DNA of 64,000 bases, taken from contig NZ_CALPCV010000009.1 of the NCBI RefSeq assembly GCF_943193095.1, forward strand, positions 1 through 64,000, given 5' to 3'. The notes below the pieces were generated by a model, which was given only the letters and a program-made list of their open reading frames with translations, did not search any database and was not told where the DNA came from. The position numbers and the translations under genes are program-made. The DNA is from Parasutterella muris. GTDB taxonomy: Bacteria; Pseudomonadota; Gammaproteobacteria; Burkholderiales; Burkholderiaceae_F. Below, in pieces: positions 9,055 to 17,798 of the stretch (position 1 is its first letter; each line of letters opens with the position of its first letter).

Positions 9055-10856
9055 GTTTCAATCTCCAGCTGATCGATTTCCAGAAGAGCAGCAACGCCGC
9101 CGCCTTTTCTTTTCCTAAAACTGAGATCGGCCGAATGATGATCAGCGATCGATCGGATAATGGATAACCCGAGTCCCAGACCTTCAGCCTTTACACTCTC
9201 TCCGAGTGAGATTAGTCGAGCCATTTGCTCATCTGTCATCACATTCCCGCAGTTTTCGATCTTGAGCTCAAATCTCGAAGACTCGATTCTACTGATCGTT
9301 ATTTTAATAAAAGGCTTTTGTTTCTTTTCAGCTTCCAATGCCGCATGCGCGCCGTTTCTTAGAAGATTAATAATGAGCAGTTCCAAGGAAACCGGATCCG
9401 AGCGAACCAAAGCCTTACCAGCTCCATTGAGCAAGTTCACTTTTACAGCGTCATATTCCGGTTCATTTCTCCTGAAAGAGCGAATTGCTTTTTCTGTGAT
9501 CTCAACAAGGTCACTCGGAATCAGCGGATTCTCTTTCTTTTTGGCAAAATTGCGGACGGACTCAACCAGAGAGTTCAGTCTGCCAACCTGTTGAGCCACA
9601 TTATTAATAGCGGATAGAACGATGGTGTCTTTTTCTGGACTGACTTCCTGCTTCATTCGTAGGATTTCCAGATAGTTAAGGATTGTTCCGAGCGGCTGTT
9701 TAGCTTCGTGAGCGATAATGCTGCTCATTTGCGAGATAACGCCGTTTCGCTCCAAAAGAGCCATTTTCTTTCTCTCGGACTGTAGTGTTTTATCGGCTGC
9801 GATTTTATCTTTCAGCGCTTGATGCAGTTCTCGGGTTTTTCTATTTACCAGCCAGTGAAGTCTGAGTTCATTGAGAACAAGGAAAAGAATTAGTCCTAAA
9901 GCGGTAAGGATCTCAGTTTTGAACCGTTTGAAAAGTGCTGGGGCAGTGTTATCGCGCATGTATGCGTAAGGCCCGAGCTGCAGGTCCTCTAAAAGAGAGC
10001 GGACGGCATAATAATTGTCTTCTATAGACCATCGGTAATGGTCAAAATCGGGCATGGCTAATAGGGCAAAGGCAACATTCTTGATAATCGTCTCCGGTGT
10101 ACCTTTAACAGCAACAAAAACCAGATCCGGATAGAGCGCTTCAGTAGAGCGGACGCATTTCAAACTATTGGCATTCTCGTTCTTTTGATTGATAACCTTA
10201 ATGGAATCCTGACTGATGATTCCGGATCGAACCGCGTTTTCTAGTGTGCAGGTTGAAAGTACTCCAACGTCGGCGGCTCCGACTAACACAGCGTTTAAAA
10301 CGTCGGGCGTCTGAAATTGAAGGAAACTGACCTTGCTGAAAAATTTATCCGGATTCCAGCCGTTTCTTTTAATTTCACCCAGTGCGGCAAGCCATCCGCC
10401 AAGAGAGTTAGGAAGAGAGGCTGCGCAGCTTTTTCCTTTGAGATCCGCAAGATCTTTTATGTCATCTCTGTCGGCCTTGGTAAAGAAGACACTTCCTAAG
10501 GTTCTGGCAGGATTATCTGCTTCAAGAGTACTCCGCGTAACGATGTGCGTCAGAGGAATGTCATGAATGATCTCGACATAAAAATTACTCGGCGCGAAGA
10601 AAAAATTCAGCTTAGATTTACGGATTTCCTCAAGCGTGTCCACCGGTGAGATTTGCTCGAGTACAAAATCGTATTGCGGAAGTCTTTGCTGAAGATAATG
10701 AAGAGTAGGGTTGAGCGTGTTTTGCTCAATGTTCATTTCCAAACCCTGAGCAAAGCCGACTCGAATAACAGGTCTTTCAGTTTCTGCGGCAGAAGCGAAA
10801 AACGCGAAAGCCAAGGCGAACATAAGGATCAACGCATAGATTTTTCGCTTCGCCAT
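9051..10856 (-). CDS. TtrS-like sensor histidine kinase with periplasmic PhnD-type domain, cassette A
   Basis: About 601 residues. The chosen ATG (10856) has AGGGG 7 nt upstream and begins a clear signal peptide (MAKRKIYALILMF...AAETE); an in-frame ATG at 10907 would add 17 residues through a hairpin. Residues ~25-300 form a phosphonate-binding-like (PhnD) periplasmic domain, with IRVGFAQGLEMN, LKGKSCAASLPNSLGGWLAA and FVAVKGTPE. One membrane helix follows near 320. The H-box is IIAHEAKQPLGTILNYLEIL, the N-box LLRNGAHAALEA and the G-box GLGLGLSIIRS. This is the architecture of the tetrathionate sensor TtrS. The ligand is unknown; position suggests it is the acceptor reduced by this cassette. 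Confidence 0.9.
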   Translation of the reverse strand: MAKRKIYALILMFALAFAFFASAAETERPVIRVGFAQGLEMNIEQNTLNPTLHYLQQRLPQYDFVLEQISPVDTLEEIRKSKLNFFFAPSNFYVEIIHDIPLTHIVTRSTLEADNPARTLGSVFFTKADRDDIKDLADLKGKSCAASLPNSLGGWLAALGEIKRNGWNPDKFFSKVSFLQFQTPDVLNAVLVGAADVGVLSTCTLENAVRSGIISQDSIKVINQKNENANSLKCVRSTEALYPDLVFVAVKGTPETIIKNVAFALLAMPDFDHYRWSIEDNYYAVRSLLEDLQLGPYAYMRDNTAPALFKRFKTEILTALGLILFLVLNELRLHWLVNRKTRELHQALKDKIAADKTLQSERKKMALLERNGVISQMSSIIAHEAKQPLGTILNYLEILRMKQEVSPEKDTIVLSAINNVAQQVGRLNSLVESVRNFAKKKENPLIPSDLVEITEKAIRSFRRNEPEYDAVKVNLLNGAGKALVRSDPVSLELLIINLLRNGAHAALEAEKKQKPFIKITISRIESSRFELKIENCGNVMTDEQMARLISLGESVKAEGLGLGLSIIRSIADHHSADLSFRKRKGGGVAALLEIDQLEIET

Positions 10857-10888
10857 ACGATACCCCTGGCTTTTAAAATGAACTGAAG

Positions 10889-10912
10889 GGCGGATGCCCT
10901 GAAGCATCCGCC
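10889..10912 (-). terminator. intercistronic hairpin before the sensor gene
   Basis: A 9-bp perfect stem (GGCGGATGC / GCATCCGCC) with a 6-nt loop lies 10 bp after the flavocytochrome stop. It has no T-run. It probably protects the reductase message or lowers expression of the sensor relative to the reductase. Confidence 0.6.
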
Positions 10913-10921
10913 TGATAATAG

Positions 10922-12730
10922 TTACTTGTTGAGGAACTTGACTGCGCTTTCAGCTGCAAGCTTGCCGCTGGTCATAGCCCAAGCCATATTGCCTCCGGGT
11001 GGCGAGTCATCGCCCATAGCGCCGCCGACTAATTCACCCGCAGCAAAGAGACCTTTAATCGGCTTGTCCTGCTTGTTCACAACGTTTAGGGTCCTGTCGG
11101 TTACGACGCCGCCCATTGTTGTTGCGAAGCGAGGTTGCTGCTCAACGATGTAATAGGGACCTGTGAGCGATACCTGAGTCTTCATGAATTTAGCAGGACG
11201 ATTAAACTCTTCGTCTTTTCCGTTTTTCACGAAGGTGTTGTAGCGGGCAACTGTTTTCTGAAGTTCGGCTCCGTTAACACCGGCTTTCTTAGCGACAGCC
11301 GGGATACTGTCTGCTTTCACGACAATCGGATAACCCTTACCATCCTGAGCCAGCCAGTTGTCCATATCACCTTTACTGATTCCAGTGATATTAAGTTTTG
11401 TGAGGAAGGCGTCATATGTCTTCTGATCCATGAGGATGAAGAGTTTTCCGCCTTGTTTCACTTCTTCGTTCTTGATATTGTGGTTTGTATCAAGCTCGCT
11501 GATGACACGCTTACCAGCTCTGTTGACCATAATGCCGGAGTTGTCTTCAAAGGCCGCCTTGTTGGACCAGATGGTGGACTTAGCGATGCCGGGAGCGACT
11601 TCCATGCCGTTCGGGTAGATCTTGCCGAGATCCATCATTTGCGTCTTGGCACCAATCTTCATGGCCATACGGTGTCCATCGCCGTTTGAACTCTTAACGC
11701 CATAGTAAAGAGCATTCTTAAGATTGCCGGTCAGCATGTCTTTATTGGCGCCGAATCCGCCCGTAGTCAGAATAACTGCAGGGGCCTTAATCGTGTAGAG
11801 GACGCCGCCATTGCCCTTAGCTTTTACGCCGGTAACTGCGCCATTGTTCAGCGTGATTTCTTCAACCGGGGTGCCAAGCATAACTTTAGCGCCGGATTTT
11901 TCGACAGAAGCTTTAAAGTTGCGGGTTGCGCCCTGAGCTCCGTCCACCCATCTCATAACACGCGGTTTGCTGTGTTCGGCTTCATTGGTGAATCCGGCTT
12001 TGGTGTTCAGCTGCATTCCGCCGTCGGTTGTTGCCCAGTCAATCATCGAGCCGACATTATGGACATAGAGGTCAAGCATGCGTTTGTCATTTAGACCGTG
12101 ACCGTTCTTAATGTAGTCCTCAGTCATGATTTCAGGGCTGTCGTCTTTGACGCCGGCATCCTTCTGAATTTTAGAGCCCTGAATAACAACTGTACCGCCG
12201 TTTACAGCTGCCGCGCCGCCTGCGAACGGCATCTTTTCAAGGAGGATGACTTTCTTGCCAAGCTGAGAAGCGCGAATTGCGGCAGTTTGTCCTGCAGCGC
12301 CGGCACCGACAATTGCGATGTCAGCGTTAAGAGTCTTTTCTTCAGCTTTTTGGGCTTGCTTCTGTACTGTCGTCTGCAAAGCTTCCGGGTTAGCACCTGC
12401 CTTGCTGACGCAGGCTGCGACCGCTGCGAGAATTGCCTTGCTGGTAATCGAAGCGCCTGCTACAGCGTTAACAGCTAAAGACTGATTTTTAACAATTGCG
12501 GCCGGCACCTGTTCAATGGCCACCGATCCGATTCCCGGTGTTTCTTTGTTAGTGCCGACTTGAATTTTTTCAATCTTGTCCTTGGAGAATGTCACTGTTA
12601 CCGGGACGTCCCCGCCGTTGCCTTTGGCTGCAGCGGTGTATGTACCGGGTATGAACTCAACCGCCTGAGCTGCTGACATACTCATTGCCAGCAGAACGGA
12701 GACGCTGAGGAGATTTAGCTTTCTTTTCAT
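10922..12730 (-). CDS. flavocytochrome c-like reductase with FMN-binding plus FAD domains, cassette A
   Basis: 602 residues with a Sec signal (MKRKLNLLSVSVLLAMSMSA, cut near AQA). Residues ~25-105 are an FMN_bind domain in which AGASITSK is the likely site of covalent FMN attachment. The FAD domain starts at ADIAIVGAGAAGQTAAIRAS. This is the urocanate reductase (UrdA) layout, without heme. Substrate-site motifs depart from fumarate reductase at all three positions compared: the proton-donor Arg region reads ELDTNHNIK, the His-Thr-Met-Gly-Gly turn reads TTMGG with no His, and the late Arg motif reads GDDSPPGGN. A dicarboxylate substrate is therefore unlikely. It lies directly after the exported dehydroquinate dehydratase, suggesting that enzyme's enone product (or a relative) as substrate. 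Confidence 0.88.
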   Translation of the reverse strand: MKRKLNLLSVSVLLAMSMSAAQAVEFIPGTYTAAAKGNGGDVPVTVTFSKDKIEKIQVGTNKETPGIGSVAIEQVPAAIVKNQSLAVNAVAGASITSKAILAAVAACVSKAGANPEALQTTVQKQAQKAEEKTLNADIAIVGAGAAGQTAAIRASQLGKKVILLEKMPFAGGAAAVNGGTVVIQGSKIQKDAGVKDDSPEIMTEDYIKNGHGLNDKRMLDLYVHNVGSMIDWATTDGGMQLNTKAGFTNEAEHSKPRVMRWVDGAQGATRNFKASVEKSGAKVMLGTPVEEITLNNGAVTGVKAKGNGGVLYTIKAPAVILTTGGFGANKDMLTGNLKNALYYGVKSSNGDGHRMAMKIGAKTQMMDLGKIYPNGMEVAPGIAKSTIWSNKAAFEDNSGIMVNRAGKRVISELDTNHNIKNEEVKQGGKLFILMDQKTYDAFLTKLNITGISKGDMDNWLAQDGKGYPIVVKADSIPAVAKKAGVNGAELQKTVARYNTFVKNGKDEEFNRPAKFMKTQVSLTGPYYIVEQQPRFATTMGGVVTDRTLNVVNKQDKPIKGLFAAGELVGGAMGDDSPPGGNMAWAMTSGKLAAESAVKFLNK

Positions 12731-12746
12731 ATGATTTACCTGAAAA

Positions 12747-12770
12747 GGAGAGAGGCTTTTAAACCTCTCC
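12747..12770 (-). terminator. intercistronic hairpin before the flavocytochrome gene
   Basis: GGAGAGG pairs with CCTCTCC around a 10-nt loop in the 51-bp gap between the dehydratase and flavocytochrome genes. The 5' arm on the message is GGAGAGG and the 3' arm is followed by TTTTC. It may be an attenuator or processing site that sets the ratio of the two products. Confidence 0.55.
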
Positions 12771-12781
12771 GGTTAATGGTC

Positions 12782-13711
12782 CTATTTACCGTTTGGATAC
12801 ATAGCTTTATGGATGGAGTCAAGAATTGTCTTGGCTTCTTCGCTCGGGATCTGACCCGGTGCGGAAGGTTTGCCGCCAACCATGCAGAAAGTAATGTCTG
12901 AGCCGGTGAATTCACCTGTCATTCTGCTCATTACACCATATTTACCCATTGCCATTGTAAGCATCGGCTTTCTGGAATAATAGTGACGAGTTTTCCATGT
13001 CGCATTCATCAGATCAAGTGCGTCGCCGGTGGTATGGGCCATGACCGCGATCTTCAGGATGTCGGAGCCGAGTTCTTCCTGCAGCAGCAGACGACGAATG
13101 ATTTCAGCTTCAGAAGGAGTCCAGCCGAATTCATGGTCACTCATAACGACCTTAACGCCTTTTTGCTTCGCTTTAGCAACGATCTGTTTGCAGATGTCAG
13201 CGTTACGGAACATTTCAATATCGATGAGGTCGATCTTGCCGTTATCAAGAACGTCGAAATAGAAATCACGGTAGAACTCATCGGAAACATGACGGCCGCC
13301 GCCTTCAGTCTTGTCACGGAAGGTCATGAGAATCGGTTTGTTTTTGGCGATTTCATAAACTTCTTTTGTAAGCTTTGCAAATTCTTTGCCGGAGATTTCG
13401 CCGATGTAATCCGGACGTAGCTCGATCATATCGAGTTCCGGACGATTGTTGTAGTCCTTAACTAGGGCGATGAATGCTTCCGGAGTCTTAGCAGTGGTTG
13501 ATGCGATGATCTTAGGACGGCCTTCGCCGATTCTGACACCTTTGATCTCCAGAACTTCAACAGGTCCTTTTTCCCAGCCCGGCTCACGATTGACACTGTC
13601 AACCGGCATCATTTTTTCGTCACCTTTCAGTTTGGTGCTGGCAAGAGCTGAGCCGGAGAATGCGGCCGCTAAACCTGAAATGCCGGACTGCATGAGGAAT
13701 CGTCTTTTCAT
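12782..13711 (-). CDS. exported type I 3-dehydroquinate dehydratase, cassette A
   Basis: 309 residues. After a signal-like N-terminus (MKRRFLMQSGISGLAAAFSG, cut near ALA) comes a complete type I dehydroquinase (AroD) barrel. It has ELRPD (substrate-binding Glu/Arg), TFRDKTEGG, the catalytic His in MSDHEFGW (~193), the Schiff-base Lys in DILKIAVMA (~220), and the closing SRMTGE and SAPGQ substrate loop. The enzyme converts 3-dehydroquinate to 3-dehydroshikimate. Chorismate synthesis needs this step in the cytoplasm, so an exported copy points to catabolism or to making an electron acceptor outside. It is the first gene of cassette A, directly upstream of the flavocytochrome. An imperfect inverted repeat at 13774 lies in its promoter region. 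Confidence 0.88.
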   Translation of the reverse strand: MKRRFLMQSGISGLAAAFSGSALASTKLKGDEKMMPVDSVNREPGWEKGPVEVLEIKGVRIGEGRPKIIASTTAKTPEAFIALVKDYNNRPELDMIELRPDYIGEISGKEFAKLTKEVYEIAKNKPILMTFRDKTEGGGRHVSDEFYRDFYFDVLDNGKIDLIDIEMFRNADICKQIVAKAKQKGVKVVMSDHEFGWTPSEAEIIRRLLLQEELGSDILKIAVMAHTTGDALDLMNATWKTRHYYSRKPMLTMAMGKYGVMSRMTGEFTGSDITFCMVGGKPSAPGQIPSEEAKTILDSIHKAMYPNGK

Positions 13712-13773
13712 CTGCTTGTCTCCAAATGTTTTAAATGAATAAGTTCATTCTGAAGACAGCAGGCTTTGCTGAA

Positions 13774-13791
13774 TACATCCTTGAGGATGTA
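13774..13791 (-). promoter_or_regulatory. inverted repeat upstream of cassette A
   Basis: Eight-base arms TACATCCT / AGGATGTA flank a 2-bp centre (TG), 63-80 bp before the dehydratase ATG. The size and symmetry suit a dimeric regulator such as the cassette's FixJ-type protein. No functional evidence. Confidence 0.4.
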
Positions 13792-13902
13792 AAAGATCAA
13801 GACTTAGGGGTTTGGGATGTAGGCAGAAACTCTAATATAAAGCTCTGAATTTTGCATCACTTGGGACTAAAAGTTTGCTTCAGTGAAGAAGAACCGGTCT
13901 AT

Positions 13903-14619
13903 CTATGGCTTTCGGGCAACCACGGCAAAATGTGTTGGCATTAATCGCTTATCGCGTGTTTCGACGGTTTTTAGGATTTCAGCACTGATGTTTACAAAAC
14001 CCACTTTAGCGAGGACGGCTTTATCCCAGTCGGGACGGACATGACGGCTAAGGGGAAGATCTTCAGCGATTTCATCAATCACACTGGTTTTGATGCCCAA
14101 TAGAATGTGCTTACTTTGTTCGGTCTGCGCTTTATGAATATCTGCATAGGTCTTGTCAAACAAATAACAGTAGTGATTCCCGTCAAAAACAAAAAGCCTT
14201 CCTCCCGGTTTCAGAACGCGAAACCATTCACGGTAGGCTGATTCCGGATTTTCTAGGTTCCAAACCAGATTCCGACTGACGACAGCATCAAAAGCGTCTG
14301 TATCAAAAGGAAGTTTTTGAGCGTCGGTTTGAAGAAATCGAACCTGAGCATCCGGGGTCTCTGAGAGAAGATTCTTTGCTTGCGTCAGCATCTCTTCCGA
14401 GTAGTCTGCCGCTGTAACCTTCATGGACAGTGACGACAGAAGTCTCGTGAAAAATCCCGGACCGCACCCGATATCCAGAACTTCAGAACCGACAGGAAGA
14501 TCGCTGAAAAACGTTCTGTATTCCTCTTCCCGATGATTACGAATTTCTTCGTCAACCTGCATGCGATAGCCTTCAGAACGGCTGTCCCAATAGCGTCGTA
14601 TTTCTTCAAGATGTTTCAT
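13903..14619 (-). CDS. class I SAM-dependent methyltransferase, last gene of the ABC import operon
   Basis: 238 residues with SAM motif I VLDIGCGPGFFTRLL, acidic motif TAADYSEEML and a motif-II-like FDAVVSRNLVWNLE. Its start overlaps the end of the ABC ATPase gene by 4 bp (ATGA), so it is translationally coupled to the importer. Methyltransferases linked to chelate importers may modify or release the imported ligand; the substrate cannot be read from sequence. Confidence 0.85.
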   Translation of the reverse strand: MKHLEEIRRYWDSRSEGYRMQVDEEIRNHREEEYRTFFSDLPVGSEVLDIGCGPGFFTRLLSSLSMKVTAADYSEEMLTQAKNLLSETPDAQVRFLQTDAQKLPFDTDAFDAVVSRNLVWNLENPESAYREWFRVLKPGGRLFVFDGNHYCYLFDKTYADIHKAQTEQSKHILLGIKTSVIDEIAEDLPLSRHVRPDWDKAVLAKVGFVNISAEILKTVETRDKRLMPTHFAVVARKP

Positions 14620-15371
14620 AACGGTCTTATCGGAGTTAAAGTTGTGAGGCCTAAGCTGTTCTTTTCAATCAGACTCTCGATCTGATAGATCGGATCAATG
14701 ACGGAAGAATGCAGCACGTTCTCCGGACGATCAAGCGCATGCACTTTACCGTCATGCAGAAAGAGAATGGAATCACTGTAGCGGGAGGCAAGCATTAAGT
14801 CATGAATAACAAAAAGCGCAATGGCGTCTTTTTCTTTGCAGTATTTAGCAACTGTGTCCATGACCACCAGCTGATGTCGGATATCCAGAGCGCTTGTCGG
14901 TTCATCCAGCAGTAAGATCTTTGGCTCCGATACAAAGGCCTGGGCAAGAAAGACGAGTTGTTTTTGTCCGCCGCTCAGACTTTTAACCGGGGTATCGGCT
15001 AAAGCTTCCAGTTTTAATTCTCGAATCACGTCGGAGACTTTTTGGAGCTGCTCCTGAGAAACTTTCCACGTGAGCTGTTTGGTTAGACCTAGAAGGATGG
15101 TTTCAAAGGCAGTCAGAGAGGACGTAATTTTTTCTAACTGAGGCAGATAAGCAATGTGCGATCGATCTAAAACTTTTTCTTTGTCGGTGAGGCGAACTTT
15201 CCCGCAATAATCATGAAGACCTGCAATACAGCGGATGAGCGTTGTTTTTCCAGCACCGTTTCGACCAAGAATAGCGGTGAGGCGTCCGGAAGAAAACTCT
15301 GCATGAACACAGTTCAGGACCGGTTTGCCTTTATATGCGCATGAGAGACTGTCAATTTGCAGTGTCGTCAT
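14616..15371 (-). CDS. ABC importer ATPase, FecE/BtuD type
   Basis: 251 residues with Walker A GRNGAGKTTLIRC, Q-loop YLPQLEK, signature LSGGQKQLVFLAQA, Walker B KILLLDEPTSALD and the switch His in FVIHDL. It is the family that drives iron-siderophore, heme and cobalamin importers. It follows the permease gene by 3 bp and overlaps the methyltransferase gene. Confidence 0.93.
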   Translation of the reverse strand: MTTLQIDSLSCAYKGKPVLNCVHAEFSSGRLTAILGRNGAGKTTLIRCIAGLHDYCGKVRLTDKEKVLDRSHIAYLPQLEKITSSLTAFETILLGLTKQLTWKVSQEQLQKVSDVIRELKLEALADTPVKSLSGGQKQLVFLAQAFVSEPKILLLDEPTSALDIRHQLVVMDTVAKYCKEKDAIALFVIHDLMLASRYSDSILFLHDGKVHALDRPENVLHSSVIDPIYQIESLIEKNSLGLTTLTPIRPL

Positions 15372-15374
15372 AAG

Positions 15375-16415
15375 CTACTCCTTTGAGCGCATCAGAAGGA
15401 AAAACAGGAACGGCACACCGATTACTGATGTCACAATCCCGACAGGAGGTGTCGCTCCTTCAGAGAGCAGCTTGGAAATGACAGATGCTGCCAGCATAAG
15501 AATGCTGCCCATGATTGAAGAGCTGATAATTAGAAATCTCTGATCATCACCCAAAATCATTTTGGTGCAGTGCGGGGCGATTAAACCGACAAAAGCTACC
15601 GTGCCGATGAACGCGACAGCGGCAGAAACAAGAATGGAACTGACGGTAAAGGCAAACATTCTCAGGCGGTTTGTATTGATTCCTAATCCGTTGGCCCGTT
15701 CCGCACCGTCTGCAAAAGCAGTAAGTTTCCACGCGTAAGTCAGAGAAATAAGCATCGCCGCTGTCCACGTGAACGCTGAAACTGAGGCGCTGATCCAGGA
15801 ACTTCTCTGCAGATTGCCGAATGTCCAGCCTGAGATCACCTGAGCGATTTCCGGGGAAGCGCGATACTGCAGATACTGCTGAAGTGCCTGAAAGAAGAAA
15901 TTCATGATCACGCCGACAAGGATCAGCGTCGTTGATGTAAGTGAGCGCCGATTACCGAGGTAAAAGATCAGAGTAGAGACGGAAAGCGCCATGACGAGCG
16001 CTGAAAGCGATGTGCCGATCCAAACCTGACCTAAAACAGCAAAGCTGAGCGTGATAGAGACCGCCGCACCAAAACTTGCTCCGGCAGTGACGCCAAGCGT
16101 GTAGGGGCTTGCTAAAGGGTTGTGCGTGATCGTTTGAATGAGAAGACCGGCTAGGCTGAGAGAAGCACCGACAAAAAGACACGTGAACGTCATCGGAAGG
16201 CGAATCTCCCAAATGATGAAGGCGGAAGATGAGCTGCCGTCGGGGCCGTCCAATATTGCCCGCAGAAGGGACGCCGAAGAGATATCTGAGGTCCCAACCT
16301 GGATATCAGCGAGTAAAAGAATCAGCATCAGAAGGATTAGCGCAAGCGAAATTAGTACTCGTTTACGGATCCTTCGGCGGTAACTGTCTATCGCAGAACC
16401 TGCTGCCATCATCAC
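15375..16415 (-). CDS. FecCD-family ABC permease
   Basis: 346 residues, all membrane helices. Family marks are GLLIQTITHNPLASPYTLGVTAGASFGA, split here only for reference as its first part GLLIQTITHNPLASP, and the late AFVGLIAPHCTK and GVVTS-like GIVTSVIGVPF. GTG at 16415 is immediately followed by two in-frame ATGs (16412 and 16409), any of which may be the start. The gene abuts the binding-protein stop with no gap, so coupling is tight. Substrate class is iron chelate, heme or corrinoid. Confidence 0.92.
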   Translation of the reverse strand: MMMAAGSAIDSYRRRIRKRVLISLALILLMLILLLADIQVGTSDISSASLLRAILDGPDGSSSSAFIIWEIRLPMTFTCLFVGASLSLAGLLIQTITHNPLASPYTLGVTAGASFGAAVSITLSFAVLGQVWIGTSLSALVMALSVSTLIFYLGNRRSLTSTTLILVGVIMNFFFQALQQYLQYRASPEIAQVISGWTFGNLQRSSWISASVSAFTWTAAMLISLTYAWKLTAFADGAERANGLGINTNRLRMFAFTVSSILVSAAVAFIGTVAFVGLIAPHCTKMILGDDQRFLIISSSIMGSILMLAASVISKLLSEGATPPVGIVTSVIGVPFLFFLLMRSKE

Positions 16416-17534
16416 TTACTGCGCTTTATTCAAATGAATCATAAATGTGCCGTCGTATTTCAGTTCAGGCAGATATGTTTTATAGAAGTCATTCAGATTT
16501 TTTTCCGGATCGATGTCTTTGAAAGCTTCGGGATAAAGCGTCTTAGCCATAAACTGAGTAAATGTGTAGTCAGCCATGTTTCTCAGACTTCCGTGATCAA
16601 CGGCATAAACCTGATTGTTTTTAACCGCGTCGAGCCGGTTCCAGCCCGGGCGCTGTGTGAAAGCAGCAAGCCGCTTCTGTGCATCATCCGCTTTTACGGT
16701 AAATCCCATTCTCATTTGATCGCCTTCGGATTTATTGCGCCAAATGCTGCCTCCGATAAAGATAATCTGTGGATTCTGAGAGATGACGTATTCCCTGTCG
16801 AGTGCCATATACGGCTGAGGAGAATTTTCTGCGAGATTGGCGGCTTCGATGTTTTTGAGGATAGCGCCCCACAGAACGTCTTTGTTGTAGGAGTTTCCAT
16901 ATCTGCCAACACCTTTACTGGCAGTCTCCATGTAGGCACGCTGGTTTTTCTTGTCCTGAGGCAGGTTCCTTATCGTTTGGTAAACGTGCTCTAGAGAATC
17001 CCTGTAGGTTTTATTCTGAGCTGCGGCAATGTCTTCTCGGTTCAGCATCTTGCCGAGGATTTCAGTACTTCTGGTGTGGTTCGCAGTGGTCATAGCGTGA
17101 TAGTCAAGGACGACCACCTTGATGCCCGCATTTTCAAACGTCTTGATTCTCTGATTGTTTTCTGTGTATTGAGTGCGTCCGATTAGCAGTACATCCGGAT
17201 GCAGACTCAGAATTTTCTCTGCATTAAGGATATCGTCATGGTAACCGCCGATACTCGGCAACTCTTTCATTTTCGGAAAGGACTGAGTAAAAACCTGGTA
17301 CTCTCCGAAACGCGTTTCCTCCCAGCCGTCTTTTGTCAGGGCAATTACTTTGTCCAAGCTGGATTTCCCTCCCACCATCATGAAGTTTGCGATGTAATTT
17401 GCGACAACGAATGTATTGGGATGCTGATCAAAATGGATAGTCCTTCCTTCAACGTCTGTAATATCAAAACTTTCGGAAGCAACGACAGCAGAGAAAGAAA
17501 CAGATAGCAGCAATATGGCCAGGATTTTTTTCAT
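16416..17534 (-). CDS. periplasmic metal-chelate binding protein of the FecBCDE-like importer
   Basis: 372 residues with a Sec signal (MKKILAILLLSVSFSAVVAS) and a periplasmic-binding-protein-2 (BtuF/FepB class) fold: FDITDVEGRTIHFDQHP, SIGGYHDDILNAEKILSLHP, DVLLIGR and the C-terminal VDHGSLRN region. It heads a four-gene operon (binding protein, permease, ATPase, methyltransferase). A 27-bp imperfect inverted repeat lies about 58 bp upstream. The ligand is not identifiable; iron, nickel or corrinoid chelates are all possible. Confidence 0.87.
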   Translation of the reverse strand: MKKILAILLLSVSFSAVVASESFDITDVEGRTIHFDQHPNTFVVANYIANFMMVGGKSSLDKVIALTKDGWEETRFGEYQVFTQSFPKMKELPSIGGYHDDILNAEKILSLHPDVLLIGRTQYTENNQRIKTFENAGIKVVVLDYHAMTTANHTRSTEILGKMLNREDIAAAQNKTYRDSLEHVYQTIRNLPQDKKNQRAYMETASKGVGRYGNSYNKDVLWGAILKNIEAANLAENSPQPYMALDREYVISQNPQIIFIGGSIWRNKSEGDQMRMGFTVKADDAQKRLAAFTQRPGWNRLDAVKNNQVYAVDHGSLRNMADYTFTQFMAKTLYPEAFKDIDPEKNLNDFYKTYLPELKYDGTFMIHLNKAQ

Positions 17535-17591
17535 TATGTCGGTACTCCTTAATAGAGTTTATTAATGCCTAAAAAAAGGAAAAATAATTCG

Positions 17592-17618
17592 TATGAGATT
17601 TTATAAAATTATCATACA
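17592..17618 (-). promoter_or_regulatory. AT-rich inverted repeat upstream of the metal importer
   Basis: GTATGA and TCATAC bracket an A/T core (ATTTTATAAAAT-like); 10 of 13 positions pair. The position and composition resemble Fur-family operators, though the match to the Fur consensus is weak. Confidence 0.35.
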
Positions 17619-17735
17619 AATAAATTAAAAAACTAAGAATTGACTTAACAACTCAACGAGAAGCCCTATTTTGGTTTGTGTGCGTCTTGGTGTGCGTATC
17701 CCTTAGGAGCGGACCGGTTCAATAACTCATTCCGC

Positions 17736-17777
17736 AATCGGCGGCGTGTGACTTCTTAGCAGAAGTCGCTTCCGATT
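17736..17777 (-). terminator. two-tier hairpin downstream of the lipase gene
   Basis: An inner 7-bp stem GACTTCT / AGAAGTC with a TAGC loop is enclosed by AATCGG / CCGATT. It lies 22 bp past the lipase stop and has no T-run. It could serve transcripts from either strand. Confidence 0.45.
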
Positions 17778-17798
17778 CGAGGAGAAGTAAAGGCGCTA

